Shown in pieces: positions 1-11,891 of a stretch of DNA of 64,000 bases. Position numbers and translations under genes: made by a program. Below the pieces are notes generated by a model. The model saw only the letters and a program-made list of their open reading frames with translations. It searched no databases and was not told where the DNA came from. Source of the DNA: Mixophyes australis (taxonomy: Eukaryota; Chordata; Amphibia; Anura; Limnodynastidae); the NCBI GenBank assembly GCA_036250195.1, contig JAVHZZ010000003.1:82981418-83045417 (forward strand), in the 5' to 3' direction. The stretch's first letter is position 1, and every line of letters starts with the position of its first letter.

Positions 1-1579
1 AACGCCCGCTGCGAGATGACAGGAATGTGTTTTTACACTGCATGGCAGAACTGTGGCGATGTGTAAGCGGAGTTCCTTCAGTATGCATTAAAGGTGTCTT
101 ACTGTGAATAAATTGTCACATTAATGCCACTGGACATAGATTACTAATTACATTTTGTCCTAATTAGATCAAGGTGCCTTTACCAGCTTGATCCATCTTA
201 GATCTGGCTAAAAAATAAACCTTGTCTGCTGATAATGACATTTCATAAAGTTTGAGTCCAGACAGGCACTTTTTACTTATTAATACTAATTCTGAAATCC
301 TAAAAGTTGTCTGAAATAAAATAACCTTGTCACAAGAAAAACAGATGGATTTTAATATTCCTAACTTAATTAGCATTTCAAACATGACATGATAGGAAGT
401 CTAAAGTATTCTATTGCAAATTGTTTGGCATGAGATTTGAGCAGCTGTTACTTAAGATTTTCCTTTTGTGAACTCCTGTAATTTAAATAATTTAAAGAAG
501 TATGAAAGTCCAAATCATTTCTTGAAAATTGCTGCACTAGATTGTTAAATAAGTGTAGAAGAAAAACATAAGCGTGATCTGGAAAACAATAAAATGGGCA
601 AACCCAACCATTCCATGGAGACATATCAGATACTCAATCATGTTGTGGGGCTAAAGCATTTAATATTAAAGAGATCATTCCCAAATTAAAGCTCATGGGA
701 GATCTAGAAACACTCATTCTTGTTTGTATCTGCATGAGGATCCAAATGATGGTATTACTGCATCTGGGAATGAGACAAATAATCTGCTAAATATTTTCAC
801 AGTGAAGTAAAATGTTGTGAAACCTATCTTGCCAAATTACTCTGGGCACTAAAACAGGGAATGATTCCAAAACAGTAATGTTGTATGTAACACCTACAGA
901 TATACAAACAAGTGGTCAATTGCCTCAAGACTAAGTTCCTTGAAAATAAGCACCATAATCTATAGAACCCGCAGCATTATTCTAAAACCAGTGATGGAAT
1001 TTCCGCCGGAGCAGCCTATTCAGTGAGGTGTTGCTGGTTCTTACGCTATGAAAGCTCCCAAACTGCACTTCTGAGTATGTGTAGGGGCAAGTGATTGGTC
1101 AATAGAGGAGGGGCTCTTGGAGTAATTTTACCACTCCACCAACCCACAAACTCAATTTAGCAATTGAGTGTTAGGCCTCCTCCATAAACCCTACTTCAAC
1201 ATTACAAGAAAATCATCCTGTCGAAAAACAAACTTACCATTAAAGTTTGAAAGAAAAGACTCTAAAACTTGAATATTTTTAATACAACCGGAATTATAGC
1301 TGAAAATCAAATAATATAGGAAGTATCGTGACTATGGGGAAAACTGATAGCAAGAGCTATGTGGCCCAGAAGGAACTAAATTTCTTTTCATTTTAACTTA
1401 GGCACAGTTAATGCTGACAAGAAACCAAAATCATCTACATAATTCATAATATCTTTACTGCATGTTCCTTGTTTAGGTGCTGACCCTGAAAAGGAGCAAA
1501 ATACTTCTGTGGATGGATCACTTATAGATAACTTATTGTATACATTTATCATCATCATCTTCATTTATCATGCATTAAT
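1..1579. other. Non-coding, no feature recognised
   Basis: AT-rich sequence with stops in all frames. The longest open frame is 73 codons and has no recognisable composition or motif. I see no repeat boundary, RNA gene or exon that I can support here. Confidence 0.6.
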
Positions 1580-2225
1580 TTATTTCAATTAGTGGCACTG
1601 TATATCATTGCAAATGTACTGATTTTTTAAATTGTGTTGCATTTTTGTATTCGAAATCTACTGATATGCCATGTTGCAAGAAAATAGTATTTTGTAACTT
1701 TTCTAAAGGAAGTCTCATGCTAATTAGACCTTTTCATTTGTGAGTGACATACACATCCTTCAGCCTGAATGCACAGGAGTGGGTCATTAGACTTGCATCC
1801 TGTGTCTTAGATAGATAAGAAACCTAAGAGCAAGTAATTTAGGAAACCACAGATTGATGTCACTTTTGTCCAATCCAAGATTAGAGAATATATTACATCC
1901 TGATGCTAAATATCTGATGTAATATCTTTGTGGTGCCACTGCGGCTCTGACCAGTGTGATAGGCTAGGGGGAACCACCCACAGCAACACTGATCAGAAGG
2001 AAGAGGTTAGGGGTACCAGCCCAGGTACACTAACAGTGAGAGTTAACCAGGAGGACGTGGTTCTAAGTGCTGCCGAAAGAGCCTAGTGGTGGCAGCAGAG
2101 CCATTCGTACTGCCCGTAGAGGGGCGCAATTGGAATAAACAAAGTCAACGGTGACAAGAAAGGCCCAGCCGGTCCCCAACAACATGACAGAGTGGCATAG
2201 GAGGTCCATTCTGTTACAGCTTCTT
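1580..2225 (+). repeat. Unclassified dispersed repeat, copy 1
   Basis: This stretch matches the reverse complement of 12425-13300 over most of its length. Shared landmarks in the same order include a segment with GGCACTGTATATCATTGCAAATG, one with CTAATTAGACC/GGTC, one with GCAAGTAATTTAGGAAA, one with ACCAGCCCAGGT, one with GGCAGCAGAGCC, and GGCATAGGAGGTCCAT near the end. Copy 1 has about 60 extra bases between the GAGGGGCGCAATTGG segment and the final segment. No ORF or terminal structure was found, so the class is unknown; it could be part of an LTR element. Confidence 0.65.
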
Positions 2226-3646
2226 AATACAAATTAAATAATGAATGTTCTAATGGCTGCCAGCAATCAAATTAATATATACCTTGACATTGATGACCCA
2301 AAAATTTTAACACAAGTTGAATTGGTAACAGACAAAACATTTTACATTTGGGTGAGAGCTGCTGCAGCCAATACATTCATACCGATATTTGCAATTATGT
2401 AGCCATCTGCATTGACCCTAGCTGAAAGCCCAATATACCCCAAACAGTTTTTCCACATTAAGGTCCATTTACCTCTAAAGACTCATGACACACCCCTTAT
2501 TATATTCACATAATTAACGATCCAGCAGGAATGGAAGTGTTAATAATTCCATCTCGAGACTCTATATATATTATGGCTCGGCCCTCATTGGATCACCCCT
2601 GACGAAGTCTCTATGACGAAACGCGTAGGGTTCCAATGAGAGCTCGAGTTTGGTCACTGTGGCAACACAACCCGGAAGTCAGTAAAAGTCTAACCACGTA
2701 ACGGAGCAGTGAGAAACAAGTCTGACTGCGTGTCTAAAGAAACCTTTACGAGACCTGTTTTCCCTTGCTAAATGTAAGTGGATTTTATTTATGTATGGTA
2801 TTAAACATTGTTATTGGACTACCACACCATTGGAGAATCGTTTTTTTCTTCTTATCTCCCGCATATATGAATTATCGGAGAGGAAGTTTTGAATACTAAA
2901 GAAGACACCCTTGAAGGTGGTTTTGAAACACCATAAATCATATTGGAATGATTATAGCACTGGAACATTGTGATTCACAACGATGAGATTGTGATGATTA
3001 CCATCTTATTGGTTTTTATGCTTATGTCAAACATTTTCTGTATGTCATTTTATACTGTTTTTACTATTTTATATTGGATTTGTAGCACTCAGCTGCTTGT
3101 TTTAGCTGATAATTAGGACCGTAGTGATTGTTTGATAGTTGGAGGCTTAAAAACGTTGCAGCACTTAAACATCAAGGTCCATTACACTATTACTGTAATT
3201 ACACCATCGTCTTTTACACTCCACAGGCTTGCATGTTTCAGGTTACGTGTTCACAGATTATACATATGAGCACAATATTTTCAGCATTATAACACATTTG
3301 AATGATATTGAGGCACCCTTTATTCTAACCCGCCCCTTTTTTTGCGCCTTATCCCATCTCTACTTTGATGCAATTTTGACCTTTGGGAAATTTATTAGGT
3401 ATTTCCCACGGGATCTAGGCTGCACTCCCCACCCTATCCCTTACCTTTAGGAGCGCATAAGGAACGTGACACTTTTGAATACCCCAATATACCCCTTTGC
3501 TTAAGCCAGTATTAGATACAGGTTTATTAGAAGACAATGAGCCATTTCCAAAACCTGTGTTGCCTTTTATTGCCATCATCAGACCGACCCATTGATTGAT
3601 GTCCCTCAAAACTAGTGACATTTTTATGCACTGAGAGCTTTTTATG
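2226..3646. other. Non-coding, mostly unassigned
   Basis: AT-rich sequence without a supported gene; small frames near 3229-3798 have no recognisable content. The only local structure noted is the short inverted repeat listed at 2584-2640. Confidence 0.5.
2584..2640. repeat. Short inverted repeat around GACGAAACGCGTAGGG
   Basis: CTCATTGGA at 2584-2592 is answered by TCCAATGAG at 2632-2640. Between them lies a GC-richer core with two GACGAA motifs and ACGCGTAGGG. The core looks like a fragment of a dispersed amphibian repeat, but I cannot name its family. Confidence 0.35.
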
Positions 3647-3650
3647 AAAC

Positions 3651-4503
3651 TGTCGAAGTCGTATAATTGGATGAACGAAAGTATATTGGTTAATACTGTT
3701 TTGCCGTGCGATTGCGATGCGTACGCCACGTAACACAGATCCGTACGCCACCTAACACAGCGCGTGGTGCGATCGCACGGTAAAATACGCACGCACACAT
3801 TCGCATTACAACATTTAGTTATCTATATAATTCATATTCATATTGGTTCTGTTACACTGTAATTTATGAGCAGATAGTATTTTGGTTTATTATTAGTTTA
3901 TATAATATGATTATATGTACATTTTAGTGTTATTAAAGGTTGAGGTTATAGGAAAGGTGTCATGCCTGATATCATATTGATCCCCTATTCATCAGCAGCT
4001 GTCCGGTGCAGTCGGCAAAGAGATCGCACAATGCATACTTTAGTTATTGATATTAGGAAATAAACCTTTGTATGATGCTTGCTATGAAAGGAGCAGACCC
4101 CCTGGAGAGACGACCCCCACCTTTGAATTCCTTAGATTGAATCAGCCTATGACCTGTTTACCCTGGAGCCACCCTTTGTCTGGACCTATAGAAACAATCT
4201 ACGTCATCTCTATTGTTCTCTGTAACACTGAATGTGTATATATGATCATAGTCGGGCACCCAGTCTGCAGTCAACTCTGACACAGTATTCTAAGCAGATA
4301 TACTGTCCATTGGGTCCCGTGGATGCGCAGCGAATGCATGCAATAAGAGCGCGGTATGTATGTATCTTTTGGTATTGGCTGTGCTGTACTGTACTGTATT
4401 ATATTACAATCATGTATTGAACTGTTAACTTTTTACATCTGCTAAAATAAATCACTTTGTGCATTAGAAACACAATACAATCGCTTTGGCAATGCTTATT
4501 TGA
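3651..4503 (+). repeat. Solo LTR, divergent relative of the ERV LTR
   Basis: It begins TGTCGAAGTCG, like the LTRs of the retrovirus at 35077-44829, and is similar in length (853 versus 839/828 bp). Corresponding blocks occur in the same order: a GGAGCAGACCCCCTGGAGAG region followed by a CCTTTGAATTCCTTAGATTG region, a TATA-like GTGTATATATGATC near 4235, and AATAAATCACTTTGTGC (poly(A) signal at 4446-4451) followed by GAAACACAA. AAAC lies on both sides (3647-3650 and 4504-4507), fitting a 4-bp target duplication. No internal region follows, so this is most likely a solo LTR left by recombination. Its 3' end no longer reads CA, so that boundary is approximate. Confidence 0.75.
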
Positions 4504-4507
4504 AAAC

Positions 4508-4961
4508 GATAGAATTACTTTAATAAAACATATCATCTTATCATCTTAGATGAACTAATTGGCCCCACCAACATTTTTATAAGCCTTTAGCAGGGGCAAA
4601 CACAGAACTTCTAGAGCGGGATTCCTAAATGCCGATTTTGATATAAAAATGTGTATATATATCTATATGTGTATAGATATATATGTGTGTGTATATATAT
4701 ATATAACACGCAGCATTGGGTCTAACCTTAATGAACTTGATGAGTATATCGCTGCATGATGCACTCATTTTCAATGTATCATCCAGATGAGGCAGATGTT
4801 TACTTTGAATTGCAGATATTGTAAAATATGTGCAACTCAAACTAAACATGTAAATGCACTTTTATTGTGCAGAATGGTGTACTGAGATCAGTACTGATCT
4901 CTCTTTAGGATGTGTAGTAGTGGCAAACTAACTACTCAATCACTGCAGTAGTGAAAGACTT
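4508..4961. other. Non-coding spacer with (TA)n/(GT)n-rich tract
   Basis: No gene. A short tract of TATATA/TGTGTG runs from about 4650 to 4705 and produces a spurious low-complexity open frame. Confidence 0.5.
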
Positions 4962-5150
4962 GGGGGTAAATGTATGAACCTCCGGATTCTTCAACTCCGG
5001 CAAGTTCAGCGTCTTCAGCGCTTAAATTTAAAGCGGCGCTGCCTTGTAAAGGGAAACTTCCCTTTACAAGGCAGCGCCGCTTTAAATTTAAGCGCTGAAG
5101 ACGCTGAACTCGCCGGAGTTGAAGAATCCGAAGGTTCATACATTTACCCC
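4962..5150. repeat. Palindromic MITE, family A
   Basis: The whole 189 bp folds on itself: arms of about 92 bp with only two mismatches, centred near 5056. The ends are GGGGTAAATGTATGAACC and its complement GGTTCATACATTTACCCC. It is GC-richer than its surroundings. Both strands carry nearly the same spurious open frame because of the symmetry. The superfamily is uncertain; no clear target duplication was found. Confidence 0.8.
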
Positions 5151-5152
5151 TT

Positions 5153-5327
5153 GGGGGTATATTTACTAAACTGTGGGTTTGAAAAAATCGAGGAGTTGTC
5201 TATAGCAACTAATCAGATTCTAGCTGTCATTTTGTAGAATACACTAAATAAATAATAACTAGAATCTGATTGGTTGCAATAAGCAACATCTCCACTTTTT
5301 GAAACCCGCAGTTTAGTAAATCTAGCC
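5153..5327. repeat. Palindromic MITE, family B, diverged copy
   Basis: Inverted arms surround an AT-rich centre. Shared blocks with 50239-50413 include TTTACTAA, CTGNGGGTTTGAAAAA, and AATCAGATTCTAGCT with its complement. Arms differ at several positions here, so this copy is older than the one at 50239. It sits directly beside the family A element. Confidence 0.75.
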
Positions 5328-6126
5328 TTTGGAGCTCCATTCAATATTGCATTTGTCAGGGTTACTGAGTTTATGTACTTTAAAATAAACTTTAAATATA
5401 ATATTGGATTCTGAATACAAAATCAGCTTTTTGTACAATTCTGAAAAAGTGAAACACTCATTAATTTTAATGGATTTGTTCCATTTATTTGCAGTGTGTA
5501 ATTACATTATACTGAATGAGACACTGCATGCTGCATGTGTTTCACATAACCCCAAATAAAGTCTGTTAAATAATTTTTTCAAGGCATATTACAACTATAT
5601 TGAATAACTTTTCAATGTTCTGTACTTGTTTCTTATGAATGGAATTATACAATCTATTCAAAACATAGCCTGATGACTGGTTCTTGTAATTAAAAAAGAT
5701 TACACATTTAAAAGACATTCTTGTTTTAAAATCCAACAACCAGAATTTGGTATTTCAAAATTTATTCTGATGTACAACAATTAATTGAATACAATTTTAT
5801 TCTTATTATGTACATATCCATTGTTCAAAAATATACTACGTTAAATGGGGAATGGTCATGAAGCTTTACCTTAAATGTGTGGTGGACATTCTTACATTTA
5901 TATATTTTATACCATAATTGGTCTTTATTAACAAGTGTGATATATAAAGTTATAAATACTTTTATGTCTACCTCTGACCTACCTATCTGCTACTTATCTC
6001 TGTTATCCACCTCTCACTCCCACCTACAAGATATCTCCATTGCGACTACTGTCTTATGGAATTTCCTACCATGCCCGATCAGTCTGCTACAGACTTCAAA
6101 TTCACCTATTTATTACAGCATACCTA
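5328..6126. other. Non-coding, no feature recognised
   Basis: AT-rich DNA. One open frame of 118 codons begins at 5877 and runs into the repeat at 6127; its composition gives no sign of a real protein. Confidence 0.5.
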
Positions 6127-6216
6127 TTGGTTCCCAAACTTTATCAGTTCAAGGCACCCAAAGGGTCTCCATCATTTTTTTCAAGGCCCTCCTAAGACAA
6201 AATAATTACCGGGTAG
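6127..6216 (+). repeat. hAT-type MITE fragment (left end)
   Basis: Starts TTGGTTCCCAAACTTT and carries CAGTTCAAGGCACCC and AAAATAATTACC in the same order as the complete element at 8053-8240. The right half is missing. Confidence 0.65.
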
Positions 6217-6469
6217 TCCTGTTTTTTATGTAGTTGGGTCAAAATAACATAATAAGTATTTAGGTCAGGACAGAAATACTTATTAAGTTGTTTGCAAAAA
6301 TAATACACATAAATCCAAGGGAAATTATTAAAAAAAATATATATTTATTTCAAAGAACAATTTACAGCACTCATTGACATGAATAACATTAAAAAAAAAC
6401 AACAATAGATACAAAAATGTGATTGGTTAATAAAGAATGTTATAAAAATACCAAACTTATTATTATTTA

Positions 6470-7190
6470 TTAATGGGAGGTGTGCGCCTGTTGTGCACTA
6501 CACAACTTTTCAAACCTTGGGATCAGCTTGGACACTGCCAAACTTATTTCCTCTTCCACACTGATTTTTGAATGGTGCTTGCACTGTATTACAGCAAAAG
6601 CCCAGAACCAAGCTTCACACATATATGTTGTCACAAATGGAATGAGGATTTGCTGTGCTTTAGCACATAGCAGCGGGTATTCATCCTTAATGGATATCCA
6701 ATACTCTTCAAATCCCATGCTGCTAAATTTTACTTTTAAAAACTTGTCACAGCAGAGCTCAATGAGTTTTTCTTTTTTTATAGAAGTAAATTCAGATGGG
6801 ACATTAGTGCTGAATGGGTCTTGGATCCGTACAAATTTCTCCATATTCTCAGATTTTTTTTTTCCATTCCAGTCGCTGAGCTTTGTTAGATGCTGCTCAA
6901 AAACTGATTTAAGTTAATGTGTCAAATAAACATCATAACAAACTGATGCAACAGAGGGAGACAGTCATTGTACCCATCTTCATTTCATTTTCTTTTCCGT
7001 AGAAGCAGATTTTCCTAAAAGCTGATACCTTCTCAGAAAGTTTAAGATTGTGTGCGTTGCTTCCCTGTAGTAAGAGATTTAGTGCATTCAGTTTGTCAGA
7101 GATCACACAGGTATGCTAATTTGGACAAAAACTCAGTATCCAAGTAGTTATTAGTACATCCGTGTACTTCTTCTATGAGTTTTTATGAAA
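6470..7190 (-). pseudogene. Decayed hAT transposase, ZBED5/FAM200-like
   Basis: The C-terminal end (6470-6844) is open for 124 codons and resembles the C-terminal hAT dimerisation region of ZBED5/FAM200-type proteins: EEYWISIKDEYPLL, then LIPFVTTYMCEAWFWA, then IPRFEKLC. Reading further upstream on the minus strand, more of the same protein appears in broken frames: KLNALNLLLQGSNAHN around 7030-7110 and VNFIKT near 7190. Stops and frame changes separate these pieces, and a block appears to be missing near 7150. No BED finger or catalytic region was found. This is a dead transposon remnant. Unlike domesticated ZBED5 or FAM200 genes it is not intact. The match was made by eye to the family pattern. 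Confidence 0.75.
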
Positions 7191-7216
7191 TTCACCACTT
7201 TCAACATGCTCTCTAA

Positions 7217-7356
7217 GGGCTAGATTTACTAAACTTCGGGTTTGAAAAAGTGGAGATGTTGCCTATAACAACCAATCAGATTCTAGTTATAATTTATTTA
7301 GTACATTCTACAAAATTACAGCTAGAATCTGATTGGTTGCTATTTGCTAGTATTTA
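7217..7356. repeat. Palindromic MITE, family B, right end truncated
   Basis: Begins GGGCTAGATTTACTAAAC and carries CAACCAATCAGATTCTAG with its inverted partner CTAGAATCTGATTGGTTGCTA. The outer part of the right arm is missing, so the terminal inverted repeat is not restored. Confidence 0.75.
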
Positions 7357-7395
7357 TCGTACTACTATAACTAATGTAAGCATGACCACTGAAGT

Positions 7396-7619
7396 ATCAT
7401 CATTATCATCATCATCATCATCACCATTTATTTATATAGCGCCACTGATTCCGCAGCGCTGTACAGAGAACTCATTCACATCAGTCCCTGCCCCATTGGA
7501 GCTTACAGTCTAAATTCCCTAACATACACACACACAGACAGACAGACAGAGAGAGAGGGGGAGAGAGACTAGGGTCAATTTTGATAGCAGCCAATTAACC
7601 TACTAGTATGTTTTTGGAG
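7396..7619 (-). repeat. tRNA-derived SINE, 5'-truncated
   Basis: This is the 3' part of the SINE family seen in full at 11892-12231 and 49283-49620. On the plus strand it reads (ATC)n tail, ATTTATATAGCGCCACTG, GCTGTACAGAGAACTC, CTGCCCCATTGGAGCTTACA, then GACTAGGGTCAATTTT. It stops after GTATGTTTTTGGAG, so the tRNA-like head is absent. A (CA)n/(GA)n expansion lies inside it at 7525-7570. Confidence 0.8.
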
Positions 7620-7885
7620 TACATAAAGTACCACAATTCACTTGACGCTTATCAAACATTTTGTTACTCATTAGCTGACAAGTCCATCAAAAAAATAATC
7701 CCAATTTTTTTTCTTACCTAATGTTTTCAAGCATATGAGGTAATGTCCTATGAAATAAACTGTACTGTTTCTAAATATTGCAATAATGTAAAATTGCATA
7801 AGTAAACAAAATTCAAGGTTTGCAATAAAATAGGTTTGTAGTGTCGGTTTTCCGTATGTTACAAATTGTTGACTTGCTGACTCAT

Positions 7886-8936
7886 TAAAGGATAGGCAGA
7901 ATATCTCACCAGGAAACAAGTCTTTTATAGTATAGGCATAAAATCTCACCAGGAACCAAGTGTCGTATAGGCAGAACATCTCACCAGGAACCATGTATTG
8001 TATAGTATAGGGAGAACATCTCACCAGGAACCATGTATTGTATAGTATAGGGCAGTGGATTCCAAACTTTTTCAGTTCAAGGCACCCTTAGGGTCTCCAA
8101 AATTTTTTCAAGGCACCCCTAAGCCAAAATAATTACCAAGTAGTCCCTCTGCCTTGCTTACCACTGGCCCTGGCCGAGGCACCCCAGTGAGATTTCCAAG
8201 GCACCCCAGGGAGCCTAGGCGCACAGTTTGGGAACCACTGGTATAGGCAGAACATCTCACCAGGAACCATGTATTGCATAGTATAGGCAGAACATCTCAC
8301 CAGGAACCATGTATTGTATAGTACAGGCAGAACACCTCACCAGGAACCATGTATTGTATAGTATAGGCAGAACATCTCACCAGGAACCATGTATTTTATA
8401 GTATAGGCAGAACATCTCACCAGGAACCAAGTATTTTATAGTATAGGCAGAACATCTCACCAGGAACCATGTATTGTATAGTATAGGCAGAACATCTCAC
8501 CAGGAACCATGTATTGTATAGTATAAGCAGAGCACCTCACCAGGAACCATGTATTGTAAAGTATAAGCAGAACACCTTACCGGGAACTATGTACACTATA
8601 GGCAGAACATCTCACCAGGAACATGTATTGTATAGTACAGGCAGAACATCTCACCAGAAACCATGTATTGTATAGTATAGGCAGAATACCCCACCAGGAA
8701 CAATGTATTGTATAGTATAGCAGAACATCTCACCAAGAACCATGTATTGTATAGTATAGGCAGAACACCTCAGTAGAAAACATGTATTGTATAGTATAGG
8801 CAGAACATCTCACCAAGAACCATGTATTGTATAGTATAAGCAGAACACCTCACTATGTACAGTATAGGCAGAACATCTCACCAGGAACAATGTATTGTAT
8901 AGTATAGACAGTACACCTCAGCAGAAACCATGGATT
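7886..8936 (+). repeat. 40-bp minisatellite
   Basis: About 20 tandem copies of a 40-bp unit of the form GGCAGAACATCTCACCAGG followed by AACCATGTATTGTATAGTATA. Units toward the right end show more substitutions and short deletions (for example CAGTAGAAAACATG), while central units near 8240-8520 are almost identical. The array is interrupted by the hAT-type insert at 8053-8240. It produces a spurious minus-strand open frame of 117 codons. Confidence 0.95.
8053..8240. mobile_element. hAT-type MITE inserted in minisatellite
   Basis: 188 bp with terminal inverted repeats CAGTGG.TTCCAAACT and AGTTTGGGAACCACTG, typical of hAT ends. It is flanked by GTATAGGG (8045-8052) and GTATAGGC (8241-8248), an 8-bp target duplication with one mismatch. 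The duplicated bases belong to the 40-bp minisatellite unit, so the insertion happened after the array formed. No coding capacity. Confidence 0.85.
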
Positions 8937-8940
8937 GTAA

Positions 8941-11891
8941 GACTCGTATATCATCTAATAGATCCAGAAGGGGCTTCTATACAAAACAACTTTCTGTAAA
9001 ATTCTATATGAAGCATAAATATGTATAATGCATTTCTTGACAGTACTTGTATATGATTTTTCCATCTAGTAAGAATGAGTTGCCAATTTTCATAACTGTC
9101 TTGGAAATTATGAAGCAACTAATGTGTTAATGTTAAGAGTACACATAAATACATAAATATACTGTTGAAGTCTTTTTTAGGGCAGCTTCATTTTTTTCTT
9201 GTTTTCTGCTTTATGTAATGGCTTTCGTTATCAATAATGGGTATTTAGTTTCCTTACATCAACATTACAGAGATTAATGTGTCATAGCAATAGCTGATAA
9301 GCTGATATGTGCCTTCAAAATACAACCCTCCATCTGCAAATGGTCCAAAAAACGCCACAGCAGATTGTAATATTTGTAAAAAAAATTGTATTATACTATA
9401 CAGCTTAAGTTAAGTGTGCAAAGGAAAGTACATCTGATATAACAGAAAATATTTCTTATATTGTGGAAAATAGTTGTAAAAATTGTGACAATAACACTGG
9501 AATAATGTTTTTGGTTATGTTTGTTCCAGGTTTGTGACCTACATGTTTTAAAACCCCTAGGAAAATGTATTTAAACAAATTATAACAGACTTTTGTCCTT
9601 CGGTAAGAGCTAGTGAAGTGTTCCTGGGGTTATGGATGAGGAGTGAGGATGGACTACATCCATTAGGCTCAATTTTAAGGTCTTATGAGCCTCCAGCCTT
9701 AGTTCTCTACGCCTGATATCTGTTGTGAGTAAACAATATGTGCTGGATCTTCTAATGTTTTTTTTTCTCCGTTTGACAGTAAGGAACAACTTGTATTTAG
9801 TTAGTGCCGGACAGACAAAGTGTTTATTTTGAAGTTTTTATTTTTTTCTGCTTTGTAAAACAGGCTGCGACCAGTTGTACCCAAAACCTTAGACTTGTGT
9901 GATTTCTCGGCTGCTGTACATTACCATCTACCTGAGAAGATGGCTCCTGTCTCCCTATCCCAGCTACAATATGTTTGTAAGAGCGCTGATGGTAGTATGG
10001 AGGTGAATTGGGGTCTTCACTGTTTAGAGAACTTAATTTAAGCTTACCCAGTTCTAGAACTGCCCAGTGTGTCCTATACCTGAACATCATTGCTGTTTCA
10101 GGAGTACAGATAGGCTTCACTTTTATTGTCTTAATGTACAGGCATTTGGAATTTTCATTTTATGCCTTTTTTATGATTATTAAACCTTTCGTAAATTTAT
10201 TGGCAGCCTTATTGATTTGGTTATATGTTCCTAAGAAAGTTTGATATGGTAGGCATATACTTATAAGTCTCTATCTACCTGGATATCTAAAAGAACGTAT
10301 TACATTATATTATTCGTTCTGGAGTTCTAGTTCCCAACTTGGATCCATCCTCATAACATGGAAAATTAAAAAGGAAAAGTCTTTACTCCTTGTTCATGCA
10401 TCAGACAAGCCATTAAGAATTTACCTATCACATTTTATGAATCACTATTGGTATTAAGTTGTGTGGCGTTTTTTGGTTTATATATTTGAAACTTTACCTA
10501 TAAAACCTGCTACTCTAGGACTAGGATCCACTATGTTGTAATTAATTTGGTAAATCATGAGACTGTACCCCCAGCACATGTCTTTTCCATGACAAATTTG
10601 ATGGTATCTGCATGTCAGATGGTCTTCATTAATACTATATATTGCATCAAAATTCGAATAATAACAAATTGGGGTTTAAAAGAACATTCCATTCAGTGCT
10701 TAATTAGAAGAAATAAAAAGCAACCACATTTGTAGATCATGAGGCATTTGCTGTTTTACATTATGCACCCAGGAAATAAGACGTTTAGCATTCATGAAAA
10801 GATCCATTTATGATGCATAGTGGAGTGGTGGGAGTATTACTGTAGTAATTGTACTAAAGAAAGGGCCACTGTTCATAATAGATGATAGAAGGCAAACAAT
10901 TATGATAAGACTATACAGTCTTTTTTATAAATTACAATTTGTTCTGAAGTTTAAAGTTTCCAGTAAGTTAAACTACACTAACTCATCCTGATATTTTTTT
11001 GCTTTAACTAAGTTTTTTTTATTCCAATTTTATAGTTATCACCCACTTGTGCTAAAATATACACTATGAAAAGTATAGGTCAGTTACTCTTTATAGTACC
11101 ATCTGTTGAAGTTGAATTGAGTTTTTATATATCACAATCAATTGGCGAAATAGTCTTGTAGAGACTTTGGTTTTCTTTTTATCATTTTTCTGAAGACTAT
11201 AACAGATATAGAGTCAGGGGGAAGTGTGGGATGCTGATGACAATAATGCGTTAAGCTTTTTCATGAGATTATGAACTCATTGATTTGTGTCTCTTATTGT
11301 TGTAATGATGGTATTTGCCCTGGTATATTTAATGTGCGTTTGAATAAAGCTTTTCATTCCTTATCTCATTGTTTCAGGACACAAAGGCACCAGTTATGAA
11401 CGTTGCTTTGGTTTTCACTCTATTTGTCTCAACAACATACACAGGCGACCTTGACTAAAAAAAAAAAAGTTTCCATTATTTTTACAATTCTTGCTGACCG
11501 CTAGAACTTTCCTTTGTAAATTGTCAACGCTTTAATTTCATGGTACTATGCTATATCAGAGAGTCTAATTAGTTTTGAGAAACGAGCCTTACCTAAAACC
11601 AAGAACTGCCTCACCAATATTCTAGACTACATTAAAAGGTGTAACAAAAACATTTAAAGATAATGGCTACTGTTTAAATGTGTTAGGGCTGCAAAATTCT
11701 TGTGGTCTCCTTTACTTTATGCCAGGTGTATACATTTATACATACCATATATTATAATGCACAAGTATTAATAATATATTTCTGAAACACTGTGAATATT
11801 TTTTTTTTAATCCAACCAGTATTTATTAACACTCATGTATTTTATGATTAATATTCCTCTATATTGGCTTTTCAGGAGTTTTGTGCTGTAT
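8941..11891. other. Non-coding, no supported gene
   Basis: About 3 kb of AT-rich DNA. Open frames (for example 9824-10120 minus and 10008-10244 plus) are short, start without context and carry no recognisable domain. A GC-richer patch near 9850-10010 has no ORF or promoter signature that I can defend. Confidence 0.5.

Noticed and set aside
4936..5237. Near-identical ORFs on opposite strands
   Set aside because: A mirror effect of the palindromic MITE; not two genes.
7671..8024. Minus-strand ORF of 117 codons
   Set aside because: Mostly translation of the 40-bp minisatellite.
10008..10244. A 78-codon hydrophobic ORF that might be a membrane exon
   Set aside because: No splice sites, homology or conserved composition that I can point to.
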